From Algoriphagus sp. (GTDB taxonomy: Bacteria; Bacteroidota; Bacteroidia; Cytophagales; Cyclobacteriaceae): 64,000 nucleotides of DNA. This document shows, piece by piece, positions 34,511 to 44,266 of the stretch (its first letter is position 1; every line of letters begins with the position of its first letter). The stretch spans positions 112,125-176,124 of the forward strand of contig NZ_JAMWZB010000001.1 in the NCBI RefSeq assembly GCF_024305035.1. The letters run 5' to 3'. The position numbers were made by a program, and so were the translations under genes. Under the pieces are notes generated by a model that worked only from the letters and a program-made list of their open reading frames with translations, had not been told where the DNA came from and made no database searches.

Positions 34511-35680
34511 ATGATGCCTAAAATAATTCGAATTACCACTGTTCCCCTTTCCCTTAAACTTTTGCTTGCTGGTCAAATGAATTTTTTGAGGGAGAAAGGT
34601 TGGGATATAATAATGGTTAGTTCAGGAGGGAGTGAAATTAAATCAATTGAGAAAAAAGAAAATGTAAGGCATGAAATAATTCCTTTTACGAGGCAAATAA
34701 CACCTTGGCAAGATTTAAAATGTGTAATAAAGTTATATTTTCTGCTAAAAAAGGAAAAGCCTAATATAGTTCACACACACACTCCTAAGGCGGGATTATT
34801 AGGAATGATCGCAGCGAATTTAGCCGGAGTCCCAATTAGGATTCATACTGTTGCAGGAATTTTAGCTATGGCGTCAAATGGTAGAAGAAAGAAATTCTTA
34901 GAAAAAGCCGAAAAATTCACTTATTCGAATGCAACCAATATCTGGCCTAATTCCAAAGGGCTGTATGATTTTGTGCTTAAACAAAAACTTTGTCCGGAAT
35001 CAAAAATGCGAGTGATCGCAAAAGGATCTTCCAATGGCGTGGATTTGGAAAAATTCAATCGGAAGGCACTGAAGGAGAATCATTTAGTTGCCGCCACCAT
35101 GCGGATTTTGCCTAGTGAAGATGAATATTTGATTTTGGCCGTGGGTAGACTAGTCAAGGATAAAGGTGTGGAAGAATTGGTAGAAGCATTTTTGGGATCC
35201 AAAATTGTCAATCAGTCTAAGCTGATTTTGCTTGGTGAATTCGAGCAAAAACTCAATCCACTTAATCCGACTACCATTCAAACGATTCAGGACCATCCAC
35301 GTATCGTACAGATCGATTGGACTGATCATGTGGCCCACTACATGGCTTTGGCCGATGTTTTGGTTCATGCCTCACATCGTGAAGGCTTCCCCAATGTACT
35401 TTTAGAGGCAGGAGCCATGCAACTGCCTGTGATTTGTTCAGATATTATCGGGAATACAGATTTAATTTCACAGCAGAAAACAGGATTGATTTTTCCGGTA
35501 AAAAATGTAGAAGTTTTACGAGAAGCATTGGAATTTGCGTTCGTCAAAAGAGATCATATGATTGCGTTGGCGGAAAACTTATATCAAGAAGTAAAAACCA
35601 ATTATAATCGAAAATTTTTACAAGAATCAATTTTTTCAGCCTACCAGGAGCTTTTGAAGGCACACCAAACCAATGAATAG
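34511..35680 (+). CDS. Family 4 glycosyltransferase
   Basis: 389 residues with a GT-B fold. N-terminal domain: IIRITTVPLSLKLLLAGQ, VHTHTPKAGLLGMIAANLAGVP. C-terminal domain: LILAVGRLVKDKGVEELVEAF and the donor-binding E-x7-E motif HREGFPNVLLEAGAMQLPVI. It resembles capsule/EPS glycosyltransferases that act on nucleotide-sugar donors at the cytoplasmic face of the membrane. Codon and base use are more AT-rich at its 5' part than in neighbours. It precedes two nucleotide-sugar genes, fitting polysaccharide synthesis. Confidence 0.92.
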   Translation: MMPKIIRITTVPLSLKLLLAGQMNFLREKGWDIIMVSSGGSEIKSIEKKENVRHEIIPFTRQITPWQDLKCVIKLYFLLKKEKPNIVHTHTPKAGLLGMIAANLAGVPIRIHTVAGILAMASNGRRKKFLEKAEKFTYSNATNIWPNSKGLYDFVLKQKLCPESKMRVIAKGSSNGVDLEKFNRKALKENHLVAATMRILPSEDEYLILAVGRLVKDKGVEELVEAFLGSKIVNQSKLILLGEFEQKLNPLNPTTIQTIQDHPRIVQIDWTDHVAHYMALADVLVHASHREGFPNVLLEAGAMQLPVICSDIIGNTDLISQQKTGLIFPVKNVEVLREALEFAFVKRDHMIALAENLYQEVKTNYNRKFLQESIFSAYQELLKAHQTNE

Positions 35681-35719
35681 TTTATATTTGACCGATCAAA
35701 AAAGACGAATTTTTCATCT

Positions 35720-36784
35720 ATGAAATATTTAGTGACCGGGACTGCCGGTTTTATAGGATTCCATGTAGCTCAAAAACTGCTCGAAAGAGGGGAGGAGGTC
35801 GTAGGACTTGATATCGTAAATGATTACTATGATATTGACTTGAAATTTTCCCGCTTGAAACATATGGGAATCGGAGCTGATGCTCGGGAGTATAACCGAA
35901 TAGTTCAGTCCAGTATCTTTCCTACGTATCGGTTTTTGAGGATGGATTTAGCTCAAAAAGATTCCCTTCTCGAACTTTTCAAAGAAGAAAAATTTGACGT
36001 GGTGATCCATTTGGCTGCACAGGCGGGAGTTCGCTATTCGTTGACCAACCCAGAGGTTTATATTGAAAGTAATATTGTGGCTTTCCTGAATATTTTGGAA
36101 GCTTGCCGATACTACCCGGTAAAGCATTTGGTTTATGCCAGTTCGAGTTCCGTCTATGGAAGTAATGAAAAGATGCCCTTTTCTACTTCCGATAATGTGG
36201 ATCATCCGATTTCACTTTATGCAGCTTCGAAGAAATCCAATGAATTAATGGCGCATACCTACAGCCATCTGTTTGGAATCCCAACTACAGGTTTACGCTT
36301 TTTTACTGTTTATGGTCCTTGGGGAAGGCCCGATATGGCCTTGTTTTTATTCACCGAAGCTATTCTTAAAGGCGAACCTATTCAGGTGTTTAATTATGGG
36401 GAGATGAAGCGGGATTTCACCTTTGTCGATGATATTGTTGAAGGTGTGATCAAGGTAGCAGATCATCCTGCTCAACCAAATCCTGATTTTGATGCACAAA
36501 ATCCCGATCCGGGTAGTGGGAAAGTGCCCTTTAAGATTTATAATATCGGCAATTCCTCTCCGGTCTTGTTGATGGATTACATCAAAGCAGTAGAAAAAGG
36601 GTTAGGAAAGAAGGCAAAAATGAATCTTATGCCCCTTCAACCCGGTGATGTTCCCGCCTCCCATGCAGATGTGGATGATCTGGTTCGCGATGTGAATTAC
36701 AAACCCAATACTGCGATAGAAACTGGAGTGAAAGCATTTACTGATTGGTATTTGAAATATTATAAGGTTAACATAAATGAGTAA
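35720..36784 (+). CDS. UDP-glucuronate 4-epimerase-like SDR
   Basis: 354-residue extended short-chain dehydrogenase. NAD loop VTGTAGFIGFHVAQKLL, catalytic Ser-Ser-Ser-Val-Tyr and YAASKKSNE (Tyr-x3-Lys) and the sugar-binding RFFTVYGPWGRPDMALFLF are all there; the latter matches GalA/GlcA 4-epimerases. It would supply UDP-galacturonate. A TATATTTG -7 box at 35683 has no properly spaced -33 element, so co-transcription with the upstream gene is likely. Overlaps rfbB by 8 bp. Confidence 0.9.
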   Translation: MKYLVTGTAGFIGFHVAQKLLERGEEVVGLDIVNDYYDIDLKFSRLKHMGIGADAREYNRIVQSSIFPTYRFLRMDLAQKDSLLELFKEEKFDVVIHLAAQAGVRYSLTNPEVYIESNIVAFLNILEACRYYPVKHLVYASSSSVYGSNEKMPFSTSDNVDHPISLYAASKKSNELMAHTYSHLFGIPTTGLRFFTVYGPWGRPDMALFLFTEAILKGEPIQVFNYGEMKRDFTFVDDIVEGVIKVADHPAQPNPDFDAQNPDPGSGKVPFKIYNIGNSSPVLLMDYIKAVEKGLGKKAKMNLMPLQPGDVPASHADVDDLVRDVNYKPNTAIETGVKAFTDWYLKYYKVNINE

Positions 36785-37829
36785 GCATATATTAATTACC
36801 GGTGGGGCAGGTTTTATTGGCTGTCATGTAGTTCAACTTTTTGTTAACAAATATCCTGATTATCAAATAATTAATCTAGATGCGCTAACCTATGCCGGAA
36901 ATTTGGAGAATTTGAAAGAAGTTGAAAATTCCCCGAATTATACTTTTGAGAAAGTCGATATTCAGAATGCAACTGCATTGGAGGAGGTTTTTAAAAAGCA
37001 TCAAATCACCGATGTGATCCATTTGGCAGCTGAATCTCATGTCGATCGCTCGATTTCCGATCCTCTAGCTTTTGTCAAGACAAATGTTTTTGGCACAGTT
37101 AATCTGTTAAACGTTGCCAAAGAATACTGGAAAGATGACCTGCAAAGTCATTTGTTTTACCATGTTTCCACCGATGAGGTGTATGGTTCCTTACCTGAGG
37201 GCGGCTTCTTTTTAGAAACGACCGCCTATGATCCCCAGTCACCTTATTCTGCCTCAAAAGCAGCTTCTGATCACTTTGTTCGTGCGTATGCCAATACCTA
37301 TGGAATGCGTACAGTAGTTTCCAACTGCTCGAATAATTATGGTCCCAATCATTTTCCCGAAAAGTTAATTCCGCTTTGCATCAACAATATCAAAAATGAA
37401 AAACCCATCCCTATTTATGGAAAAGGGGAAAATGTCCGGGATTGGCTTTTTGTAAAAGATCATGCCCGAGCGATTGATACGGTTTTTCATCAGGGAGAGG
37501 CTGGAGAAACCTATAATATCGGTGGATTCAATGAATGGAAAAATATTGATATTGTCCGGTTGCTCTGTAGAAAAATGGATGAGAAGTTGGGACGTGAGGT
37601 GGGCACATCTGAAAAACTGATCACCTTTGTCAAAGATCGGGCAGGACATGACTTACGCTATGCCATCGATGCCACTAAAATCAAAAATGAACTCGGTTGG
37701 GAGCCCAGTCTTCAGTTTGAAGAAGGCATTGAGTTAACCATTGACTGGTATTTAGCCAATCAGAACTGGCTGGATCATGTTACCTCAGGAGCTTATCAGG
37801 ATTACTACAAGGAACTATACGAAGATTAA
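36777..37829 (+). CDS. rfbB: dTDP-glucose 4,6-dehydratase
   Basis: 350-residue extended SDR that makes dTDP-4-keto-6-deoxyglucose, the precursor of rhamnose and other deoxysugars. ITGGAGFIGCHVVQLF cofactor loop, HLAAESHVDRSI, STDEVYGSL (catalytic Asp-Glu), YSASKAASDHFVRAY, and SNNYGPNHFPEKLIPL are all canonical. RfbA, RfbC and RfbD are not in the window. Overlaps the preceding epimerase gene, so they share an operon. Confidence 0.95.
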   Translation: MSKHILITGGAGFIGCHVVQLFVNKYPDYQIINLDALTYAGNLENLKEVENSPNYTFEKVDIQNATALEEVFKKHQITDVIHLAAESHVDRSISDPLAFVKTNVFGTVNLLNVAKEYWKDDLQSHLFYHVSTDEVYGSLPEGGFFLETTAYDPQSPYSASKAASDHFVRAYANTYGMRTVVSNCSNNYGPNHFPEKLIPLCINNIKNEKPIPIYGKGENVRDWLFVKDHARAIDTVFHQGEAGETYNIGGFNEWKNIDIVRLLCRKMDEKLGREVGTSEKLITFVKDRAGHDLRYAIDATKIKNELGWEPSLQFEEGIELTIDWYLANQNWLDHVTSGAYQDYYKELYED

Positions 37830-37864
37830 ATGGAAAGGCTGCCGAAACTAAAAAGGCTGCATGC

Positions 37865-40800
37865 TTATTTTGCTCGACTTTGCTGATATTCCAAAGGGGT
37901 CATTTGGTAGGTTTCTTTGAAGCATTTGATAAAGTAGGATGGGGAACTGAAGCCGACAGAATAGGCGATTTCTGAAACAGTTTCATCTGTTTTTTCAAGC
38001 TTTTGGATTGCTTTTCGCAAGCGCTGATCTCGGATAAAGGCTGAGGTAGACAAGCCTGTTAAAGCAGTAAGTTTTCGGTGAAGCTGCATTCGACTCATGC
38101 CTAGCTTTCGACAGAAATCATCTACAGAAAAGTCTGTCTCCATAAAATCTGAATCGACCATTTCTTGAATTTTATGGAGAAATTTTTCATCTGTGGAGCT
38201 TGCCGCTATTTCTTTTGGAGAAATGAAATTTCCTCTTGAATATCGAATTCTGAGTCGGTTTCTAAGTTCAATGAGTTTTTCAATCCGCACTGCTAACTGT
38301 CGGGAAGAAAAGGGCTTTTGAATGTAATCATCGGCTCCCAACTCCAACCCCATGAGTTGGGTTTCTTCTTCGATTTTTGCAGTGAGGAGAATAAGCGGGA
38401 TGTGGGAGGTTTTCTCATTGGTTTTTAGCTCTTTGCAGAGTGCTAGGCCATCCATCTCAGGCATCATGATGTCTGATAAAATCAAGTCGGGAATATGCTT
38501 GTAGGCCTCATAAATCCCTTCTTTTCCATCTGCAGCTTCGATAATGTGATACGAGTGGCTGAGTTCTTTTACTAGGAAATTCCGCAAACTTTTATTGTCC
38601 TCCACAATCAGGATTTTTGGTGCCTGATCACTCAATTTTGTCCTAGCCTCGGCAGGATTAATCCGGTCCATTTCCCATTCCTCTTCATCGACCACTTCAG
38701 AAGGGTGAAAGGAATATTTATCTACCGAGAATTCCATTTCGATCCCGTGGATTCCACTTTTTTCTTGACTCAATTTAAAAGAGCCATAATGAGAGAAAAT
38801 TAGTTTCTCGATTAATTTTATTTTCAATTCAGGATCTGATCCTTCCTGTTCGGGAAGTTGGTTTTGTTTTCGTTTCAATGGAGGCACCAGATCAGTGTGT
38901 TTTTTGGGCGAAAAGCAGATGTGGAATTTTACTGCCTTATTTTTATAAATGGCCTCAAAACCAATAATGCTATGGTTTTCTGCTTCCTGAATAACAAAGT
39001 GAATTAGATTTTCTAGAATTCGCTCCATTTGATCGGAGTCAAACCAAACCTCAGTAATCAGTGGAATAACGGATTGAATCGTGAGATTCTTTTTGGCACT
39101 GAGGTAATAAAAGTTGACCAATACGGATTGAATTAAAAGCCCCAGATTACTTTTTCTGATTTTAAGGGAAGGTTTTTCTGCGGTGATTTTACGGATGGAA
39201 AGAATTTTGTCGATGACAATTAAAAGTTTTTTAGCATTCTCTTGAATGAGGTTCAATTGGGATTTTTGAATCGGGTTTTCACATTCCTGAATCAATCGTT
39301 CGGTGGGGCCCATAATCAGGGTTAGCGGAGTCCGCAATTCATGGGAAATATTACTAAAGAATGCTGATTTCAATTGGTCAATTTCCTGGAGTCGGAGTGC
39401 TTCATGGTTTTTGATTTCCAATTTGTAGCTCATCGCCCATCTCCATTTAAGGTACTGATAAATTAGAATGGAAAGGCCTGCAAAAAGAAGTAGGTAGCCA
39501 ATTTTAGCCCACAGGGTTTGATACCAGTCTGGGGATATTGAAAAAGTGTAACTGACTGGATTTTCATTCCAAATCCCATCGTAATTACTCCCCTTAAATT
39601 GAAATTCATATTCTCCGGGATCCAAATTGGTATAGGTCACAGCATTAGTTCCCTGTTGGGTTTTCCAATTTTGCTCATAACCGAGAAGACGGAATTGATA
39701 GTGGTTTTTTTGAGGATCTGAGAAAATTAAACTGGAGAAATGAAAGGTTAAGTCGTTTTCATCCGGCCGAAAACGGTTATCGGCCTCTGGAGAAAACTCA
39801 GTTTTACCATTGGAAATTTTGGTGAGTGCAACTTTTGGGACACTTCTATTTGGGTTGAGTTCTTCTCCTTTGAAGTAGAGTATCCGATCAAAACCACCGA
39901 AAAATATACCCAAACTGGGGTCTGAAGTAAAAGCACCTGGATTAAACGGAGAGGCTAAATCTTCCGATTTGGTATAGTTGACCAAAGAAATGGAATGCTT
40001 AGATTTTTGTTCAATGGAAGTAATTCCTTGATCCGAGCTTACCCAAATCTTACCCATCGAGTCTGCGGTTATGCCATGGATTTGAACACCCTCCAGCTCA
40101 CTTAATTCAGGTTTCTTTATCCAGGTATGGGTAGCTAAGTCCAGCACTTTGATCCCTTGATTACTTGTTCCTACCCAAAGGTGCTGGTGCTCGTCTTTAT
40201 ACAGGGTAGTCATTCTTTGGGGTGCTGAGAGCGAATCTTGAAGTGTATGGAATTCATCGGTAGTGGTATTGAGTTTAATCAGTCCTTTGGTCTTGGTTGC
40301 CACCATAAACTCCTCGTCACTCAATTGAACTAAGTCGATGATATGATTATCTGGAAAGGGATTGGGGACATTTCCACGATGCTTGTAGGATTTTACGATT
40401 CCCCTTTTGGAGTCAAACTGGATCAAGCCTTCGGTTCTGGTGCATAACCAAAAGCGATTCTGCGTGTCTTTAATAATTCTACCGATTTGATTGGTCGGTA
40501 GAGTAGGTTGAGTAGTTTCGTTAAAATGCCGAATCGTATTTTTCTGCGTATTGAAAATACTTAGTCCCTTATTTTGATATCCAATCCAGATTTCCTCTTC
40601 GATTCCTTGAAGACTTAAAATTCGATTTTCTTTTAAGCTAACTGATTTGTCAGAAGTGGAAGAAAAGGTCTTCCACTTTTTGGTATGTAGATCATAACGA
40701 ATCAATCCATTTCCAGCACTTCCCATCCAGAGCCTCTTTTGGGGATCTACATAGATAGACCGAATATTTTCTAAGTGAATGAAATCGGGTGCCTGTTCAT

Positions 40801-41821
40801 TGGAAATCACCTTGAACTTTTCCAAGAAGGGATCAAAGTAATTCAATCCTGCCCCCAAAGTTCCCAGCCATGTTGTACCGGCGTAGTCGTGGTACAAAGC
40901 TGTAATGTCATTGGCTTTGATGGAATTTGGCGCTGTTTTTTGATGGGGGATATGGTTGATTTTTTTTTGAGCGAGGTCATAGGTAAATACGCCTAATCCA
41001 TAGGTGGCGATCCAAAGCTCACGTTCATTTTTCAATTTAAGATCCAGAATCGGGCTGTAAATTTTAGTTTTTAAGGTCAAAGAATCCAAGGGTTTCAAGG
41101 TTTGCGATGAATCAAAGGTATACACTCCATTTTCGAAGGTTCCGATGTAGAGCTTACCGTTCCGGTCAAGAGTTGCGGTACTAAATAAAAATGAATCGGT
41201 GGCGGAATGAGTATATAAAGTCTTGAATTCTTTGGTGTCGATATTGATTTTTCCCAGTTGACTTTTGAATAAAATGAAGAACTCATGAGTTTTTTTTGGG
41301 TTTTTGAAAATTCCGATCATTTCCTGGTCAGCTTTTGCCAAGATTAATTCCTTGGTTTTTTCATCTGGATCATAACTGTAAAGCTGACCACTCAATGTCC
41401 CAAAGAGAATGTTACCTGATTGGGTTTCTGCCATGGAAGTAACCGAATTGAAATTGGGTATGGAAATGAATTCATTTTTTTCATTATCAAATAAATTGGG
41501 ATGAAGGGACCCGGAAATCGTCCAAATCCGATTTTTGGAGTCGATCATTAAACTGCTTTTGAGCAAAAGATCTCCATCGAGTAGGAAATTGAAAAGGTGG
41601 GGATAGGTTTTGATTTCGTAGCCGTCGTATCGGTTTAATCCTTTTTCGGTAATAATCCAAAGGAATCCCTGCGGATCTTGTTCCAGATCCAAAACCCGAT
41701 TATTTCTCATTCCATCAGGCATCCAAACCTGATGGAATTTTGGGTTTTCCTGTGAAAAAGCCGGGTAAAAAGAAGGGCCTCCAACAAAAATCAGGATGAA
41801 GAGAAATGCGATATTTTTCAT
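37865..41821 (-). CDS. Hybrid two-component regulator (propellers, Y_Y_Y, HisKA, REC, AraC)
   Basis: 1318 residues. Signal peptide (about 1-23), two seven-bladed regulator propellers (to about 690; repeats such as LWVGTSNQGIKVLD, LWMGSAGNGLIRYD), a Y_Y_Y domain (about 700-765), a TM helix (about 775-795), a HisKA domain with intact FFSNISHELRTPLTL near residue 823, a receiver domain (about 1067-1184, DIMMPEMDG phosphoacceptor), and an AraC HTH (about 1225-1318). The expected N, G1 and G2 boxes of the ATPase domain are not recognisable between about 913 and 1033. No SusC/SusD or glycoside hydrolase genes are adjacent. Confidence 0.93.
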   Translation of the reverse strand: MKNIAFLFILIFVGGPSFYPAFSQENPKFHQVWMPDGMRNNRVLDLEQDPQGFLWIITEKGLNRYDGYEIKTYPHLFNFLLDGDLLLKSSLMIDSKNRIWTISGSLHPNLFDNEKNEFISIPNFNSVTSMAETQSGNILFGTLSGQLYSYDPDEKTKELILAKADQEMIGIFKNPKKTHEFFILFKSQLGKINIDTKEFKTLYTHSATDSFLFSTATLDRNGKLYIGTFENGVYTFDSSQTLKPLDSLTLKTKIYSPILDLKLKNERELWIATYGLGVFTYDLAQKKINHIPHQKTAPNSIKANDITALYHDYAGTTWLGTLGAGLNYFDPFLEKFKVISNEQAPDFIHLENIRSIYVDPQKRLWMGSAGNGLIRYDLHTKKWKTFSSTSDKSVSLKENRILSLQGIEEEIWIGYQNKGLSIFNTQKNTIRHFNETTQPTLPTNQIGRIIKDTQNRFWLCTRTEGLIQFDSKRGIVKSYKHRGNVPNPFPDNHIIDLVQLSDEEFMVATKTKGLIKLNTTTDEFHTLQDSLSAPQRMTTLYKDEHQHLWVGTSNQGIKVLDLATHTWIKKPELSELEGVQIHGITADSMGKIWVSSDQGITSIEQKSKHSISLVNYTKSEDLASPFNPGAFTSDPSLGIFFGGFDRILYFKGEELNPNRSVPKVALTKISNGKTEFSPEADNRFRPDENDLTFHFSSLIFSDPQKNHYQFRLLGYEQNWKTQQGTNAVTYTNLDPGEYEFQFKGSNYDGIWNENPVSYTFSISPDWYQTLWAKIGYLLLFAGLSILIYQYLKWRWAMSYKLEIKNHEALRLQEIDQLKSAFFSNISHELRTPLTLIMGPTERLIQECENPIQKSQLNLIQENAKKLLIVIDKILSIRKITAEKPSLKIRKSNLGLLIQSVLVNFYYLSAKKNLTIQSVIPLITEVWFDSDQMERILENLIHFVIQEAENHSIIGFEAIYKNKAVKFHICFSPKKHTDLVPPLKRKQNQLPEQEGSDPELKIKLIEKLIFSHYGSFKLSQEKSGIHGIEMEFSVDKYSFHPSEVVDEEEWEMDRINPAEARTKLSDQAPKILIVEDNKSLRNFLVKELSHSYHIIEAADGKEGIYEAYKHIPDLILSDIMMPEMDGLALCKELKTNEKTSHIPLILLTAKIEEETQLMGLELGADDYIQKPFSSRQLAVRIEKLIELRNRLRIRYSRGNFISPKEIAASSTDEKFLHKIQEMVDSDFMETDFSVDDFCRKLGMSRMQLHRKLTALTGLSTSAFIRDQRLRKAIQKLEKTDETVSEIAYSVGFSSPSYFIKCFKETYQMTPLEYQQSRAK

Positions 41822-42041
41822 GGTGTTCTAGTTCATGAAAATGAAATTATCATTTGATCTGATCTAAGATCGCCTATGTATCAAATTCTTTGTAATTGGA
41901 TAATTGTTACATGAGCCAAATAATGATTGCTTTTTCAGGGAAAAAAATGCGTAATGTTTGTTTTAAACTTCTCCAATATGAACAAATAAATGTATTTTAG
42001 ACCTTCCTTTTCACCTTACTGTTTAGCTAAATCAATGTTTT

Positions 42042-42758
42042 ATGATCAGAGTTGCCATTTTGGATGACGAATCCAAATCTATCCGATCGTTGGTGTATGA
42101 ATTGGAGCAGTTTGAAGATCGTGTGGAGATAGTCGCGCAATATACCCAGGTAGAAGAGGCTTTGATTCAGCTGGCAGAAAATGAGTTGGATTGTCTATTT
42201 TTAGATATTGAAATGCCCGGAATGGATGGATTTCGGTTTTTAGAGAAATTACCGGTCAAATCCTTTGAAATCGTTTTTGTTACAGCCTATTCCGAATATG
42301 CCATTCAGGCTATCCGGGAACGGGCCTTTGATTACTTGCTCAAACCGGTAGATGGGGAGGATTTGGATCGGGTACTGACCAAATTAGAAATCGAAAAATC
42401 CAATCAGCCAGCCCCGGTAACGAAAGGAAAAGTAATTTTGAATACTGATCAACAGATGCATGTAGTGGATCCAGATGAGATTTTGTTTTGTCAAAGTGAA
42501 GGAAGTTATTCTTGGGTAGTTCCTCATTCAGGAAACCGGATTATGGTTTCCAAGAATCTCAAACATCTGGAAGGGATTTTACCTGATCGACAATTTTTTA
42601 GAATTCATCACAGCTATCTAGTCAACATGGATCGGATCACAGTTTTGGATAAATCCCATTCCCATGTAATCCTAGATTCTGGGGTACGTTTACCACTTTC
42701 CAGGCTTCGAAAAAAGGAATTTTTGGAAATCTTAAAATTAACCCAAAGGCCAAGCTGA
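42042..42758 (+). CDS. LytTR-family response regulator
   Basis: 238 residues. The receiver domain (1-120) has the acidic pair AILDDE, phosphoacceptor Asp55 in LFLDIEMPGMDG, and the conserved Thr and Lys (VFVTAYSEY; LLKPVDGED). The LytTR DNA-binding domain (about 130-235) shows VDPDEILFCQSEGSYSWV, FFRIHHSYLVNMDRI and LPLSRLRKKEFL. LytTR proteins bind direct repeats about 21 bp apart, and such repeats occur downstream (45843, 50468, 62229). Overlaps the first kinase gene by 1 bp (TGATG). Confidence 0.95.
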   Translation: MIRVAILDDESKSIRSLVYELEQFEDRVEIVAQYTQVEEALIQLAENELDCLFLDIEMPGMDGFRFLEKLPVKSFEIVFVTAYSEYAIQAIRERAFDYLLKPVDGEDLDRVLTKLEIEKSNQPAPVTKGKVILNTDQQMHVVDPDEILFCQSEGSYSWVVPHSGNRIMVSKNLKHLEGILPDRQFFRIHHSYLVNMDRITVLDKSHSHVILDSGVRLPLSRLRKKEFLEILKLTQRPS

Positions 42759-44254
42759 TGGATGGAATAATCCCCTTTTTACAAGACAGCAATTACAATG
42801 GATTAGGTTTTAGTATCATTTCAATCCTTTTCTATTTATCCATTTATCATTTTGTCCTCTACCTCAAAAACAAAGACAATTTTTATCTCTTTTACAGTAC
42901 CTACGCCTTCACCAATGTGCTGATATTGGTGCCGATTCCGTACAATGTCTTCTTGCAGGATATCTTTTTGGCCTATCCGGATTTTTTCATTCAGCTGGAT
43001 TCTCCCTTAAAATTTGCCAGCTATATTCTATTTTCCTATTTCGTAATAGAAGTGCTGCATCTGAAAAATCATTTACCGCGTTTTGTAGCCTTTTTCAACT
43101 ATTTCACCTTATCCGGAATAGGAATATATTTGGTTTTGGGGACTCTTGAGGTTTTTAAACCAGAATTAAACCTCCTTCAAACGTTCTTTTACTTTATCTT
43201 TTTGCCCATTTATTTTTTGGTGATGATTTATGGTTCGGTTCTTATCTTTCGAATCGATGAAAAAGTTAAGGGATATATTTTAACAGGATCTTTATTTTTA
43301 GGAGTAGGAGCCATTTTGTCAGCGGTGTTGACTGTAGGTCAACCTGCAGAAGTGATCGATCAGAATTTTTATGTGTATTACATCGGTGTTTTGGTAGAAA
43401 ATCTTCTATTTACCTATGCACTGGCGATAAAACAGCGAGAGGTTTATAAAGAAAAGCTTCGGTTTCAGGAAGAGTTGGTCATTAAATTAAAGGAAAACGA
43501 GGAACTGAGAGAAATGCTTAATCAGCGACTTCAGAGTGAATTGGACCTGAAGGAACGACAAATTATTACTTTGGCAGCAGATGCTGAAACTGAACGAATG
43601 GAACGCATCAAGGCTCATTATGAGCGGGAAATCACTGAGCTCCATTTGCGATCACTGCGGAGTCAAATGAATCCGCATTTTATTTTTAATGCACTGAATT
43701 CAATCAAAGTATTTCTAATAGAAAATGATAAGGATCGGGCGATTTTATATTTGAACCGCTTTTCCAAATTGATTCGTTTGGTACTGGAAAGCTCACGGAA
43801 AACGAAGATTTCACTTGGAGAGGAGTTGGAAATAGCCCAACTCTATTTAACCTTGGAATCAATCCGTTTTGATGATGGAATTGAGTTTCAAATGGAAGTA
43901 GCCGAAGATGTTCGACTCAATCATATTGACGTTCCTCCTTTAGTATTACAGCCCTTTTTTGAAAATTCGATTTGGCATGGATTAATGAATAAAGCTGGGA
44001 AAAAATGGATAAGGGTAATGCTGAAGAAACAGGAAGGGGGGCATATGCTTTCCATACGGGATAACGGAATTGGAAGGAAAGCTTCGCAAGAGATCAATTC
44101 TAAGCGAACCATGAAAAAGGAATCCATCGGGATGAGTCTATCCAAGGATAGGTTGGAACTCTTCAATAAGAATGAATCTGTCCATTATCACTTCGAGATT
44201 ATTGATCATTTTCTTGCCGAGGATTCGGGTACGGAAGTTATTTTTTGGCTGTAA
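42758..44254 (+). CDS. 7TM sensor histidine kinase (LytS/YehU type), copy 1
   Basis: 498 residues. Seven TM segments occupy about 1-222 (7TMR-DISM-like), followed by a coiled coil (about 225-295) and a His_kinase domain: RSLRSQMNPHFIFNALNSIKVFL holds the phosphoacceptor His, VPPLVLQPFFENSIWHGLMNKAG is the N box and SIRDNGIGRKASQ the G box. All key residues are present. No large periplasmic domain, so the membrane region itself probably senses the signal. Its partner is the LytTR regulator immediately upstream. Confidence 0.93.
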   Translation: MDGIIPFLQDSNYNGLGFSIISILFYLSIYHFVLYLKNKDNFYLFYSTYAFTNVLILVPIPYNVFLQDIFLAYPDFFIQLDSPLKFASYILFSYFVIEVLHLKNHLPRFVAFFNYFTLSGIGIYLVLGTLEVFKPELNLLQTFFYFIFLPIYFLVMIYGSVLIFRIDEKVKGYILTGSLFLGVGAILSAVLTVGQPAEVIDQNFYVYYIGVLVENLLFTYALAIKQREVYKEKLRFQEELVIKLKENEELREMLNQRLQSELDLKERQIITLAADAETERMERIKAHYEREITELHLRSLRSQMNPHFIFNALNSIKVFLIENDKDRAILYLNRFSKLIRLVLESSRKTKISLGEELEIAQLYLTLESIRFDDGIEFQMEVAEDVRLNHIDVPPLVLQPFFENSIWHGLMNKAGKKWIRVMLKKQEGGHMLSIRDNGIGRKASQEINSKRTMKKESIGMSLSKDRLELFNKNESVHYHFEIIDHFLAEDSGTEVIFWL

Positions 44255-44266
44255 ATGAAAGGCTAG

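Noticed and set aside
41906..41911. A GTTACA between the hybrid regulator and the LytTR gene, as a fourth operator
   Set aside because: No second half-site 21 bp up- or downstream (ATTCTT and ATTGCT there), so autoregulation by this element is not supported.
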